A stretch of DNA of 64,000 bases, taken from NCBI GenBank assembly GCA_038503065.1, contig JBCAMK010000005.1, positions 496,001 to 560,000 on the forward strand. Direction: 5' to 3'. This DNA comes from Paragyromitra xinjiangensis. Taxonomy: Eukaryota > Ascomycota > Pezizomycetes > Pezizales > Discinaceae. The notes below the pieces were generated by a model that was not told where the DNA came from, did not search any database, and saw only the letters and a list, made by a program, of their open reading frames with translations. Position 1 is the stretch's first letter. Each line of letters opens with the position of its first letter. The translations under genes and the position numbers were made by a program. This document shows positions 24,435-34,953 of this stretch, in pieces.

Positions 24435-25463
24435 GCTTCCATTTCCAATTGTTAAAGTCAAGTGACGCTACAGGATTCGCCAGAAACTGTCCACCGAAAC
24501 CTTCGCATGCATCGCATTCTCCAATGGCGAGCCATAGCTCAGCAGCAGAAAGCCAGAAGGGGAGTATTATTCACAGAATATGGTTGTCCGGTTATATCTC
24601 TGGGAGTCTCTCCAGGGGCAGCAGCATCTCGTGGCACCAAACCGTTGTAGCATTCAACAACCGCTTCTCAAGCAGTTTATCATTGGATGAAATCTTATCA
24701 CTCTTAGATCCGGCCAACTCTAATGATACCTCAAATCACATTCGATCACCAAGCCACTGCGAAAACTCAACTCGGATGATCCCGGCCCCTTCCCCGGACA
24801 TCAACGAGCAGATTGGTTCCGATGCCGCTTCAAACCATCCCAGCACACTAGCCCCCCTGATTTCTCACAGTAGGAAAATCGGTTAAAGCCGACAGCTCTC
24901 CGCACACAAAAGCCATACCATCTGCTATAGGTGATGAGGATGGTGCTCTAACAGGCGAAAGCGTCACCGAAAATCGGACACCAGGGCATCTTTACACGAC
25001 TGCTCAAAACAACTGGTTAATCGCCCACGGCCCATCCGGACCTCTACGGAAACCTGGCTCACCGTGGTCTGATATTGCTTCAACTTTCAACCAGCAATTC
25101 AACGGCAACCGTACTCTCAGGGGCTTGAGTTCGAAGTGGTACACCCTCACGAAAGTCCCAAAGAGCCAGAATTCCCCTCCCGGTACGCCTCTCAGATCCT
25201 GACCGAGCCCAAAAAAATATTTTTAGACATCCCTTGAAGTTGAATCTCACAATTGTGTTGCCTTCGACGCCAATCATGTAGGTTTCAGCTTCAACACTGA
25301 CCAAGTCGAGTGGCTTTCGAGCACAGTCCCAAAGTCAAGGCGTAAAAGCGGGACAATCGATTGGGCTTTGGTGACAGCGGACTTCAACCGTATATTTCAA
25401 ACGGATAGGAATGCCGATTCTTTAGAAAACAAGTGGCACCGGACTTCAAAGAGATCTCTATAA
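24435..25463 (+). pseudogene. SANT-like repeat paralogue 1 (5' end unresolved, possibly decayed)
   Basis: Three exons can be joined in phase: open frame from 24435 to 24869, then 24931-25182 and 25240-25463. Introns of 61 and 57 bp start GTAGGA and GTACGC. The joined product carries three of the four repeats found in the next two genes: R1 (WLSGYISGSLSR ... VVAFNNRF), R3 (NWLIAHGPSGP ... IASTFNQQF) and R4 (EWLSSTVPKSR ... VTADFNRIF). R2 is missing. No start codon and no convincing 5' exon is found; the frame opens after a stop at 24431. It could be a shortened functional gene with an unseen first exon, or a pseudogene. Similarity to the 26.8-kb gene is obvious over R1 and R3. Confidence 0.55.
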
Positions 25464-26819
25464 CATTCTATAAGACTAGAGCATGAACTTCCCCGGAGAC
25501 ACTCGCTTACGGTCTTTCTAAAATCTCTGTTGGTATCTTGTGTCATTAGTCTACAGCCACCCACGGCACACCTTAGGGTAGTATTACCTGGTTTTTACTA
25601 CCGGTGAGAGTCTGCAAGATGCGTGAGAAGATGATAAATTCGAAAGTGCGAACATATCTCTATTGACCTCATTTAGGGAAACTAATATCTTGAACTATCT
25701 ACTTCTGATTACAAGTAACTGATACGATATAGATTATTTTACTCCCACTAATCCTAGTGATAATTTACCAGACCCAAGTCGAGTAAATAAAAAACCCACA
25801 TCGGAGTCAGGGTTAGGGGTTCTACAGGGCAGCGTCATTCCCAATCTGCTAGAAGCAACTAGCATCACCAATAGTTTGATTATAACGAAAACGCAATCAA
25901 TTGACAACCTTTTGCATGGTCTTTTTGTAAGGTCAAATTCATCTCTAGGTGGATCCGTCGCGCGATTCCCTTTAATTTCGAAGTAACTACCACAAGGGCC
26001 AAGTTTTATTAACAATGATTGCTTCATATACTCTCAAAACATGACCCAGCAATGCCCCAAATCAAAACAAATCCGGTACTGAATATGGTAAGAAATGACT
26101 GGGCCACAGGTGCTGGTCATACAATGAGAAAATTGCCCTAGGAACAATTCTATTAGCACTTCGTCATGTAAAAGCGGTGAGATTTCGGGATATGGCATCA
26201 TAGAAGTTTGATGATCTAGTAATCACTCCCGATTGAGCAAACAACATGGACAAAGAAACAGCATACAATCATTGTTCTGTGGCTCTGGGTAACCCCGAAC
26301 CTTCTATCGGGTAGCTATAACGAATCAGAAAGCATGATTCTAACTTAAGCTGCACAGCCGTTTGTAGGGTTCAATGGGACAATATAAGTTAAATGAATCT
26401 GGAAGAAGTTTCAGGGGGCTGGGGATCCTTGGTCACCATCGTTTTTTCGTCTTCATCCTGCTACTAGTACCCAAGTATCGACCGGAATCTAATTTAGTAC
26501 CCAGCCGCTATCATCTAGGCCTCCAAATGAAGAAATTTCTTCAACGGGCAATTCAAATACTATTTCCGCATAGAACGGGTCCAAAACCAAAATGCAACGT
26601 GTCTAGCGTTGACATCGCTGCAAAAATCCCACACCAAGATAAGATAGTCCGAAGCTTTGTAGGAGCCCTATCTGGTAGGCAAGAAATTAAAACAACCTCA
26701 AGGGCCATTTCTAACCTTGGGTAGGTGATAATACTTCAGTATTCCCAGCAAAAGCATCTATCCCCCACCTGTTAAGATCCAAAGTAAGCCAGCAAAGAAG
26801 CCACAATGACTGGAGTGAG
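25464..26819. other. Intergenic between SANT-like paralogues
   Basis: It holds a telobox-like motif at 25809. A 116-codon ATG frame at 26374-26724 (MGQYKLNESG ...) is unrecognised. It ends near GTAGGT and might be an upstream exon of the next gene, but no phase-consistent join was found. Confidence 0.4.
25809..25819 (+). repeat. Telobox-like motif
   Basis: AGGGTTAGGGG, about 1 kb upstream of SANT-like paralogue 2. Confidence 0.55.
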
Positions 26820-28226
26820 ATGGAACCCTCTCTGAGTAACACACCAACCACAACGAAGCCATCTCACACGGACACATATTCCGTGAAGCTAGATCAAACT
26901 GCGAAGATGCGGTTTCCGCCCAACCCACGGAGCCCCCACCCCCAGGAATACAAGAACCCATCGGGAGTAATGTTTCGGGAAAGGCACCAGAAAATGCTCC
27001 AAAACACCTATCCACGATCACGGCCAAAGGAAGCCATTCCCAGACACCTCCCCAAAGCACCAGCCCCAAGAATTACGATGCCGGCGACATCGGATCCCCA
27101 AACTATGAGCCCCAGTCCAGTACTACCAATGACAGCAACATTCATGGCTCAAAGGCTGTGGTTGTCAGGCTATATTTCGGGAAGTCTGTCCAGAAACAGT
27201 ACTATCTCTTGGACTCAAACCACTGAAGCCTTCAATTACCGTTTCTCGCAAAAGTTCTCGTCAGATCAAATCTTAAAAATACTTGACTCACCGGGCTCTA
27301 CCGGCGCTCCAGACTCAATCAAAAACTGCGGGTCCCGGCCAAATTTAGGAGACATTCCTCAAACACGAAATATAGACGCCGAGGAATTCGATATTCTTGA
27401 CGCTCGAGATAAACTACAGCACTTAAGTTCAGAAACTGAAGAGCATCGACAGCAAACGGCCAAGGAAGCAGAAGATCATCGAACAGTTACCGAAAAGAAA
27501 TGGATACTTCGATACCTTATGTCACAGGATCCTACGGCTAGCGAGGAAACCCCTGACTTCTGGAAGCGTGCTATTGAAGCATACCAGGCACGGTTCGGTG
27601 TGGCACACTCCCACTGTGCCATAATGGACAAGTTTATAGTAACGGAGCATCTTCTTGGCACGGACTTCAGTCCACACAGCACGGACGACGTCCGAGGAGA
27701 CCAAACCCCAACCTCGAGCCAGTCTGAAAACTACACCAAAGCCGAACGAACTAACAACACACGCACCGCCCCCGAAGTTAACTGGCTCATCGCTCACGGC
27801 CCGTCAGGGCCCCAATGGACAGGGGGAGGGTGGCTAGATATCACCCGGGATTTCAACCGGCAGTTCAACGACACACACCTTCCGAGTAGCTTGCACAAGA
27901 AATGGATACAAGTTATCAAGCCGCAAAAGCAATCATCAGATACACATACCGTATTCCAACCAGACCCTAAGTGCCCGCCACAACAACTGACGGAAACCCA
28001 ATCTGTCCACCAGACTTCTTCTGAAGTCGACTACGGGGGTACAGGGTACAGTGCTAATCAGATCAAATGGCTCCTAGCCACGGTCCCAAAGATGAGCAAT
28101 ACTAATGGGGTGAATGATTGGAACAATGTGAGCAAAGCATTCACAAAAAAGTTTAAGGTGGTCAGAACAACGCAATCTCTAAAAAGCAAGTGGTATAAAA
28201 CCCTCCGGGCAACAAATGTAGTGTAA
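26820..28226 (+). CDS. SANT-like repeat paralogue 2, four repeats (468 aa)
   Basis: Single uninterrupted frame. The N-terminal ~110 residues are Pro/Thr/Arg-rich and low in structure. Four ~45-residue repeats follow: R1 about 112-155 (LWLSGYISGSLSR ... TTEAFNYRF), R2 about 227-275 (KWILRYLMSQ ... AIEAYQARF), R3 about 320-364 (NWLIAHGPSGP ... ITRDFNRQF ... KKW) and R4 about 414-461 (KWLLATVPK ... DWNNVSKAFTKKF ... SKW). Each starts with W plus an aliphatic pair, has an FN..F-type centre, and R3 and R4 close with KW. This is the spacing of Myb/SANT helices, so a DNA- or chromatin-binding role is inferred. The linker at 195-225 is Glu/His-rich and may be coiled coil. Neighbours on both sides are paralogues, so the family expanded locally. 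Confidence 0.7.
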   Translation: MEPSLSNTPTTTKPSHTDTYSVKLDQTAKMRFPPNPRSPHPQEYKNPSGVMFRERHQKMLQNTYPRSRPKEAIPRHLPKAPAPRITMPATSDPQTMSPSPVLPMTATFMAQRLWLSGYISGSLSRNSTISWTQTTEAFNYRFSQKFSSDQILKILDSPGSTGAPDSIKNCGSRPNLGDIPQTRNIDAEEFDILDARDKLQHLSSETEEHRQQTAKEAEDHRTVTEKKWILRYLMSQDPTASEETPDFWKRAIEAYQARFGVAHSHCAIMDKFIVTEHLLGTDFSPHSTDDVRGDQTPTSSQSENYTKAERTNNTRTAPEVNWLIAHGPSGPQWTGGGWLDITRDFNRQFNDTHLPSSLHKKWIQVIKPQKQSSDTHTVFQPDPKCPPQQLTETQSVHQTSSEVDYGGTGYSANQIKWLLATVPKMSNTNGVNDWNNVSKAFTKKFKVVRTTQSLKSKWYKTLRATNVV

Positions 28227-28971
28227 GCTCCTCACGGAATCCTTTTTCCACCTGTGCCTAGCTAAGACCACTTAAATTTGACTTGAGTGAGGAAGTTTAA
28301 AGCTCACTCGCAGTGCCAAACCTAGAGCATTCAATTCGTATATCCACTAAGAATCTTGTTCCAGGCTAAATAGATAGCTGTCATACTCCAGTTCAATGGC
28401 CATGCTGAGTAAGGGAAGCAGGGTTAGGGCTACACCGCACGTCTGAGCAAATTTGTTTATTTTTGTTAGTCGCATATATGTTATAGTCCTTGATAGAAAC
28501 AATGTCAGATTCCCAATCACCGAGACTTATGCCCCTAAAAAGAGCTTTCGACCTCTACCTATGCCAGCAACAAACATGTTCCAGGTCAACTTACGTGTGT
28601 AACCTCAGGAAAGCGAGTGATCGGGCATGATTCCCCGGTCACAAGGAAACACCTCTTCCGATGAATTTACCGTCACGGGGTATAATAATATCGTTTACTA
28701 CGAACGATATCAAGATTTTGTTGTTTTGAACTTGAAAGAAGGTAGACCAAGTAAATTACTAACCCATCGCTCTGATGTAATTACTTAGTCATCTACAACC
28801 TCAACTACATATCAATTGCTTCTAATCCCTTCCTTCTAGGTCATCCGAATATATATCGGTATCAATACTCGTAACCCCGCCAGATCAGCTCCCATATCTT
28901 AGTCCCTAGGGCCAACCTCTATAAAACACTCGTGTAATCCTAGAAATCATTGGGTTTCTAACATCAATAGA
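28227..28971. other. Intergenic between SANT-like paralogues 2 and 3
   Basis: No coding frame of note. It contains a telobox-like motif at 28420 and the presumed promoter of the 28972 gene. Confidence 0.45.
28420..28429 (+). repeat. Telobox-like motif
   Basis: AGGGTTAGGG, 0.55 kb upstream of SANT-like paralogue 3. Confidence 0.55.
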
Positions 28972-30393
28972 ATGACACTACGCTCGCCGATTCGGCATTC
29001 TAGTACTTCTTCTCACCCGCAGACTCCCCCCATTACATTTAATAACCACCTCGTAGTTGAGAAGATCATGGAAATTGCCGTTCGAAACTCAGCTCCAGGC
29101 TGGGCATCACAAGCGAACCAAAATCCAGGAAATACTCCTTCACTTCGATCTCACGTCAATGCCCTTCCAAATCTCTCCAAGTTACCATCCTGGGCCCGAG
29201 ACTGTTTGAGATCGCCTCTAGACCCCCGAACACGAACACTACAACTCAAAATCGACAACGATAGCAGATCCGCGGAAATTGGGACATGGAGGAAACTAGG
29301 GGCGATCCGAAGAACCGAGAACATTGATCCTCCTACTCAGAAACCCGCGAATGTTATTGCGGAGAGGCAATGGGTACTCGGATATTTTTCAGGAAGTTTT
29401 TCCAAGACTACTACAATCTCGTGGGTCCAAGCCACGGAGGCTTTCAACCAACAGTTCTCAAAAAAGCTTTTGTGGGGCGAGCTTGCAGCGTTGATGGCAT
29501 CAAGCAGCGACGAAAGCCCTTCGGTCCAGATTAGTCTTCCTGGCTATGATGCGAATAGCACGCCCACGCCTATTGCCACTCATCCGAGTGACATAGAACC
29601 AAGGCACAGTGGGCAAGAAGAAATGGTTATAGGAGACGACCCACCCAACCGAAAGCAAAGTCTTCTCACATTAATGGAAATTGCATGGCTCATTGCATAC
29701 ATTACTTCACATGGTCTTTTCATCGGCAGAGCGCTAGACCAGGTCTGGGAACAAGCGGCTGCGGCCTACCAGCAAGAATTCGGGTTGATTGGCTTCAGAG
29801 ACACCCTTCCTAAAAAGCTATCAAAGACCGAATTCCTCTCACAAATGAAAAAATTCCCCGACTACGAGGGTGATAGTCCAGAGCACGGGGAATCTGCCCC
29901 TGACAGGGCCTCGCATGTCAAAAAGAGAGGCTGGCAGCGCTCTTCCTACAGCTCTGCTCAGATTAATTGGTTACTTGCCTATGGACAGCCGCCGCAGGAA
30001 GCAAACTGGAACAAGATTACTAGAGAATTTAATCAGAATTTCGAGGATTGGCGCCACCTTTATCCGCTGTACTGTAAATGGTTGACTATCGCCACCCCGC
30101 CCAAATACCGATCGGCAGAGTCCAGTAGTAAACCCACACCCCTACGTGCGGGGGTTAGCTTCAGCGCCCAGATCATCGCTGCAAACGCCAGAAACGAAGA
30201 AGCAATGTTCACAATCGGACAGACTGAATGGTTGTTAAATATGGCCCCGATATTCAGCGAATCTAACGGAATAATGGACTGGGGTGAGATAAAGAAGAAT
30301 TTCAAAAGCGAGTTCGGTGTGTCAAAGGCGATCGGATCGCTATACTCTCAGTGGAGATACATAACGCTGTCTATGAATGCTCCAAAGATGTAA
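28972..30393 (+). CDS. SANT-like repeat paralogue 3, four repeats (473 aa)
   Basis: Single uninterrupted frame of normal codon use from ATG (AGAATGACA). The N-terminal 130 residues differ from paralogue 2. Repeats: R1 about 132-175 (QWVLGYFSGSFSK ... ATEAFNQQF), R2 about 236-285 (AWLIAYITSHG ... AAAAYQQEF), R3 about 330-374 (NWLLAYGQP ... ITREFNQNF ... CKW) and R4 about 416-465 (EWLLNMAPIF ... DWGEIKKNFKSEF ... SQW). Identical repeat order with paralogue 2, despite low identity between repeats of one protein, means the four-repeat arrangement predates the duplication. A nuclear DNA- or chromatin-binding role is inferred only from the SANT-like pattern. No catalytic domain is seen. Confidence 0.7.
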   Translation: MTLRSPIRHSSTSSHPQTPPITFNNHLVVEKIMEIAVRNSAPGWASQANQNPGNTPSLRSHVNALPNLSKLPSWARDCLRSPLDPRTRTLQLKIDNDSRSAEIGTWRKLGAIRRTENIDPPTQKPANVIAERQWVLGYFSGSFSKTTTISWVQATEAFNQQFSKKLLWGELAALMASSSDESPSVQISLPGYDANSTPTPIATHPSDIEPRHSGQEEMVIGDDPPNRKQSLLTLMEIAWLIAYITSHGLFIGRALDQVWEQAAAAYQQEFGLIGFRDTLPKKLSKTEFLSQMKKFPDYEGDSPEHGESAPDRASHVKKRGWQRSSYSSAQINWLLAYGQPPQEANWNKITREFNQNFEDWRHLYPLYCKWLTIATPPKYRSAESSSKPTPLRAGVSFSAQIIAANARNEEAMFTIGQTEWLLNMAPIFSESNGIMDWGEIKKNFKSEFGVSKAIGSLYSQWRYITLSMNAPKM

Positions 30394-30786
30394 GTTTATA
30401 GTTTCATGTTCATGTCTTATCATGGTGCGGGTTTCCACACGAGACACGTACTTTATACCTGAAGACATCTCTCTTTAGTCATATTCCTGGTCATGAGAAC
30501 CTAGTACCTGATACCCCTCAAAGTCACTATTTCCCCACTATATGAAAAGTGTCCGTAGTTTCTTTTCGATGAATGGCTTCTATCCAATTATTTTTTCCAC
30601 GAGCACTCGCCCGACTTTAGTATCTAGGTATTGCAAGAAAAGGGAGTTTCGTCAATCGAGAGATTTACAGCTGCAGGTTTTCACATTCAACCACATGAAA
30701 TTCTCCGCATGACTCTATTAGCAAGACAGTTGGAAGGCCCATGGCACCAAGACAGCATTCTAGAACGTACAAGTTGCAAACTGAGC
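30394..30786. other. Short intergenic gap
   Basis: Nothing recognised between SANT-like paralogue 3 and the dispersed repeat. Confidence 0.45.
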
Positions 30787-31101
30787 AATCTATATATATA
30801 AAATAAGGAAAAGGACGGGAGCTTGGGGTTACCCTGCCGAACTACGCTCATACATGTAATTAAGAAAATTACATGTATATCACGGGACGAGGTTACGTAA
30901 ATGAATTACTACTACTACTGCTGCTGCTGCTGCCACTGCTACTACTACTACTACCACTACCACCACTACGGGACGAGGTTGAGTGGGCTCTTAACTGGCT
31001 TGGTGTGCCGAATAGATGAGAGAGTCACCATGAGCCAATATACCTTTGCCGTCAAATCCACCCTTCTACTACTTCCCTATCCCAGCGCCCCTGGTAAATG
31101 A
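30787..31101 (+). repeat. Dispersed repeat, copy B, with triplet microsatellite
   Basis: Partner of 10766-11090. It contains a perfect hairpin TACATGTAATT/AATTACATGTA near 30853-30879. An imperfect ACT/GCT/ACC triplet array at 30906-30969 is inserted where copy A has other sequence. The flank of the array (GTAAATGAATTACTACTAC) recurs near 61196 (GTAAATGAAATTACTACTAC), so that part also exists a third time. Confidence 0.65.
31030..31101 (+). CDS. Tiny ORF MSQYTFAVKSTLLLLP... (23 aa)
   Basis: Counterpart of the 11013 ORF in the other repeat copy, with the same CACCATGAG start context and a GTAAAT donor-like site at its end. In the first 16 codons, differences from copy A are mostly silent. It may be a short peptide or a stranded first exon. 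Confidence 0.25.
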   Translation: MSQYTFAVKSTLLLLPYPSAPGK

Positions 31102-31766
31102 ATAAAAAGGAATACCCCACCCATGGCCACCTTCAAGCCCGTTCCCTTCGCAATCTACAGATTTCCACATTCCGATTTTCCCCGCCCAAAACGATGTGCT
31201 ACTCGCAGCAAGCCTGTATCTTTCAAATATTATATCTATTTGTCATACGTACTAGGGTTAGGGTAATATAACGCACCCTTTGTGATGTGGTGCCTCCTTA
31301 GAACCGATAGGTAACTTCACACAACAAAGCAAAGACGGGCCCGGAGTGGCCACATCCTTTACCTTCCCCAGTTGCCCCTACCTGCAAAGAATACACCTAT
31401 GCCTAGAACCATGATCCCAGCACCTTATTCCTGGTGTTAAAAAACAAGGTCATAATCAGTACGTCCTACATAATCACATATCCTCTATCGAAACACTGAC
31501 ATCTTCAAGATGCCCTATCCAGATTCCCAGGACACACAAGCCACAATAGTCGAAATTTTTAAAAATTATAGCTTTTTATTATACTAAGTGTTACAAAAAG
31601 CTCGCCTTATCACAAATCTCCCCCATGGCCACCACTCCACCAAAAAATCCATTCAAAGAATAATGGGAGTCATGAACCCCCACCGGAAACGACACAAAAC
31701 TAGTGGTTGAGATTTAGCCCATACCAAATGAGCAAGATATCCCGACATAGAATTAATCCACAGGCT
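31102..31766. other. Intergenic, nothing coding
   Basis: Contains a telobox-like motif at 31253. No ORF of note and no further repeat seen. Confidence 0.45.
31253..31266 (+). repeat. Telobox-like motif
   Basis: TAGGGTTAGGGTAA, two telomere-like units in non-coding DNA. Confidence 0.6.
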
Positions 31767-32224
31767 TCATTCGTCAACCACCTTCGGAGCTAGTTGGTTA
31801 ATGTTAACAAAACTGCGAGCAGTGATAGCGGCTAGGGATACTTACGTTCTTGTTCCGGCATTTCTAGACTACCTTTATAAATCGGCACCCTCCAGGTCAT
31901 AGGTTCCTGCCCAAACGCGATAAATGCTAGGGTCCAGAAAGTATCCCGGTGGCGTCTACCCCTAATATCATCCTGAGTGAAAAAATCATCCCTATCTTCC
32001 ACAGTACCCTCCTTCAACTGCCTGACCTGTTCAGGGTCCTCCTCAGCATATTCAGTTATAAACTTGGTGTAGAGAGTCTGCAACAGAGCCTGTGCAGCTA
32101 AATCTCTATAAAACCGCAGCTGGTCATCTTCCGACACGCTGTTTAGTTTGCTCCATCCTTTCAACCACACCGAGGCTTTCCTAGTAGCCTCCCCCGAAAA
32201 AATATAACTAGGATCTAAACTCAT
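31767..32224 (-). CDS. Small spliced protein with faint Gag-like pattern (133 aa)
   Basis: Exon 1 is 32224-31846. A 56-bp intron (GTAAGT ... TTAACATTAACC ... CTAG) in phase 1 leads to exon 2, 31789-31767, which adds only PPKVVDE. The start is the first in-frame ATG (MSLDPSYIFSGEATRKASVWLK). That opening, with an F-x-G motif, a Lys-Ala pair and WL, recalls the first helices of Ty3-type Gag proteins, but the rest (FYRDLAAQALLQTLYTKFI ... DTFWTLAFIAFGQ) does not clearly follow. No zinc knuckle, protease or polymerase is nearby. It could be a domesticated fragment or an unrelated small helical protein. Confidence 0.5.
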
Positions 32225-33597
32225 GATGGATGTCTTGAATCTTTGATTATTTTCCAAAGACCTCAGCGGTAAGTGAATCCGAAGCTTGCTAGGCAGGTTA
32301 ATTTCGCAGGCCGACTTTTAGCAACAAACAGTGAAATATTGCAAACTTGACGGTAAATGTAAAATATAGCGACTCTTGGTTATGATCGAGGTAAGAGCTG
32401 AGAACCCCTCACTTTTATAGCCATGTATTTTTACCCTATTTCTATACTCTCTACGTCTAGAGGCGTACAGTCGCTGAAATTCCGTTCAAAAACGGCGGCC
32501 TCGACTCTATTCACTTGTTATCGCTCCCTACCAGATAGATAAACCTTTTTAAAAACCGTAAAGAGGCTTGCCTGTTCCCACTACTCGGCTAACCCTCCCA
32601 ATTGAATCACCGTTATAATAGAGGAGGGCTTGGATGTCAATTCAGTGGGATTGCTTATCACTTATCACGCCGCGCACTTCCTCGACTACCCGGATTAAAT
32701 TAGCTAGCACCCTCTCCACAGTCGTTAGTATCAACCATCGCACTCAAATTCCACAACAATTTAAGGCCCCAGTAGCTTTTCAAAGCGGTCAATTAGCACA
32801 GATTGCCATAAGATCCAGGGGGTAACGGACCTTTCCACCAATTGAATCAGCGTCACACAAGAAATTGAGTGTTGTACTACTTTAACAAGTATCGCGCTGG
32901 CTTAGCGTGTTACCTTGAATACAAACGAAGGGATAGGTTTTTGACAATAGGTAGATATATAATAAAGACCTCTAGCCGAATGAGCAACTGCACCAAAAAA
33001 AGATACCCCGACTCCCATTCTCAATAAAATTTACAAGCACAGCTGTACAGCAATGTAGTGCGACATAGTGGTCATTAGCCATCCCGAAGCTGAACTATTC
33101 GGCGCAAAAGAGATCGAAGACCCGTCCCCACCTATTTTTTACTTTACGTATACTAGATTCTCCATTTTCAAGATAACAACCAAAAGGATGTATGGCCAAC
33201 AATCCAAAACTACTAAATAACATTTATTATTCCTCATTGTAGAGAACGATAACAGCAGCGTACATCATAATATACCCAAGCCCGTCAACTACCTACCACC
33301 CATATCAACCCAGCTAGGCCCTCCGAAGCCCCCAAAGGTCCAACCCCTCTTCAGAACGACATCCCAATTCCTAGACCCAGCCAATCAGCAAACTCTATAG
33401 CCCCAATACCACAAACCCACCCACTTCATAGCCTTGACCAGCTAGCTGTCCTTTCAGCTGTGATCCATTCTGTTTATACGCATCTTCTGTAGCCCCCTCC
33501 ATGCCCCGCCCAAGAACCTACTCCACTAATACGCAGCTTCACTACCCGTGAAACGGCTGTCCCTCACACTTACAGAACCTCCATCCAAAACCTTGAA
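32225..33597. other. Intergenic, nothing recognised
   Basis: Short frames only. From about 33260 the plus strand becomes G-poor and C/A-rich, the beginning of the skewed region described in the findings. Confidence 0.45.
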
Positions 33598-33789
33598 TCA
33601 TTCAGAGCTTAGAGCACTTCCATACTCGTTATCAAGCCTACGTAACACCACCCTCACGTAGTACTTTAGCAGCACCTCAACATCTGCGTCACTGTGGGCC
33701 GCAATCAGTTTCGTCAACACCCTTTCCTCCCCGGTAAATTTTAACCCAACCATAGCGCTATCGACCGCCGCTGAGGAAAATGGAAACAT
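33598..33789 (-). CDS. Possible small hypothetical protein (63 aa)
   Basis: ATG frame MFPFSSAAVDSAMVGLKF ... VEVLLKYYVRVVLRRLDNEY. The C-terminal half reads as an amphipathic helix pair. A strong donor-like GTGAGT lies just upstream and a TCAG acceptor-like site lies within the first codons, so this could be the last exon of a longer gene. Family not recognised. Confidence 0.3.
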   Translation of the reverse strand: MFPFSSAAVDSAMVGLKFTGEERVLTKLIAAHSDADVEVLLKYYVRVVLRRLDNEYGSALSSE

Positions 33790-34459
33790 TGTACTCACAT
33801 TGGATGTTTTGAGTGTACTTTTAATAGGTTTCAGTGCTAGATGCTAGTTTATGAAACCCCGATAGATATTCGGGGAAAGAGATACATGTAGATATCCCAG
33901 TTTCTGATTCTGAAACGCATGAGAACACGTATCCCCGAATCTATACAATAAACCGAAGTAGTTCATTTCTATCCCCCGAGGCTATGACCGAAACCGCATT
34001 CGAAGCTTTACTCCCTTACCCACCTTGTAGCTACTCGACTTCTATCTCCACAAGCCACTTTAAACCTATCAAAGAGACCAAAGCTACAAAGTCTCTCATT
34101 CTAACCAACACCCTTCCAATCAAGACACCTCATTAAGTATAAATACCCCCCACCGCAACTATCCCCTACATACCTCCCCACCGACCTCGAACACCACCAA
34201 ACCCCAGCAGCACACACCCATGGCCATACCAGGAAACACACCCTGAAACAGCATCCATGGCACCAAACAGTATAAAACCCTACACTACACACCCAGAACC
34301 AGTATAACCACAGACAACCCAATTCCAGGGAGCAACCACACAAACAAACCCCCCCTTCACACCTACGTTTTACATCCCCAAACACTTCAAAAAAACCCCC
34401 AGTCTATCATTAACTCTCTATAATCGCGAGTACTCAAGAACCCACACGACGAAACCCCA
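33790..34459. other. G-poor intergenic stretch
   Basis: The plus strand is dominated by A and C (for example ACCCCCAGT, CCACCGACC) with very few G. No believable gene; frames read as low-complexity shadows. Confidence 0.4.
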
Positions 34460-34768
34460 TCACTCCACCCCCTCATCGCAGACCTTCCGATCCTCAGCTT
34501 TCACAATACTATCCCCCGAGCCAGCTTCATCAGAAGAGCCTACCCGACGCTCAGGTCTAGAGTCTCCAGAATACTGGATACTCCTCGCTCTAGCCCTCGC
34601 CGGAACGGGCGGGATCGAGGTCACAACGGGAGGAGAGGGGATGTTGACTCTCTGAGAAGGAGTATGGGTGCGTCCGGATTTATCCATACCGATTGTGTTG
34701 ATGCCGTCTTTGCGTTTGTCTGTGAGCCATGTTGTGGTGCGTTCGATTAGGGTGGGTTTAAACGACAT
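34460..34768 (-). CDS. Possible small basic protein (102 aa)
   Basis: ATG in the context TATCCATGTCG, frame MSFKPTLIERTTTWLTDKRK ... PPVPARARARSIQ ... DEGVE. An N-terminal helix with basic residues is followed by Pro/Ser-rich sequence and an acidic end. No domain is recognised. It lies 185 bp downstream of the Trm5-like gene, on the same strand. Confidence 0.35.
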   Translation of the reverse strand: MSFKPTLIERTTTWLTDKRKDGINTIGMDKSGRTHTPSQRVNIPSPPVVTSIPPVPARARARSIQYSGDSRPERRVGSSDEAGSGDSIVKAEDRKVCDEGVE

Positions 34769-34953
34769 GGATAGTGGGTGGTTAATGATGGTAAGAGGTG
34801 GTTAAGACGGTGAAAGGTGGTTGTTGGGTTGTAGAGGGGTGGGAGGGGGTTTATAAAGGGTGCGGGAGGGGGTTGATTTGGGGGGGTCAAAATCTAGAAG
34901 TTGATAGTGAAGGGTTTCTATAGAAGTTGCTATAACCATTCTATTATACAATC

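Noticed and set aside
26374..26724. 116-codon ATG frame upstream of SANT-like paralogue 2
   Set aside because: No repeat or motif of the family is present, and no phase-consistent splice to the 26820 gene was found; listed only as part of the gap.
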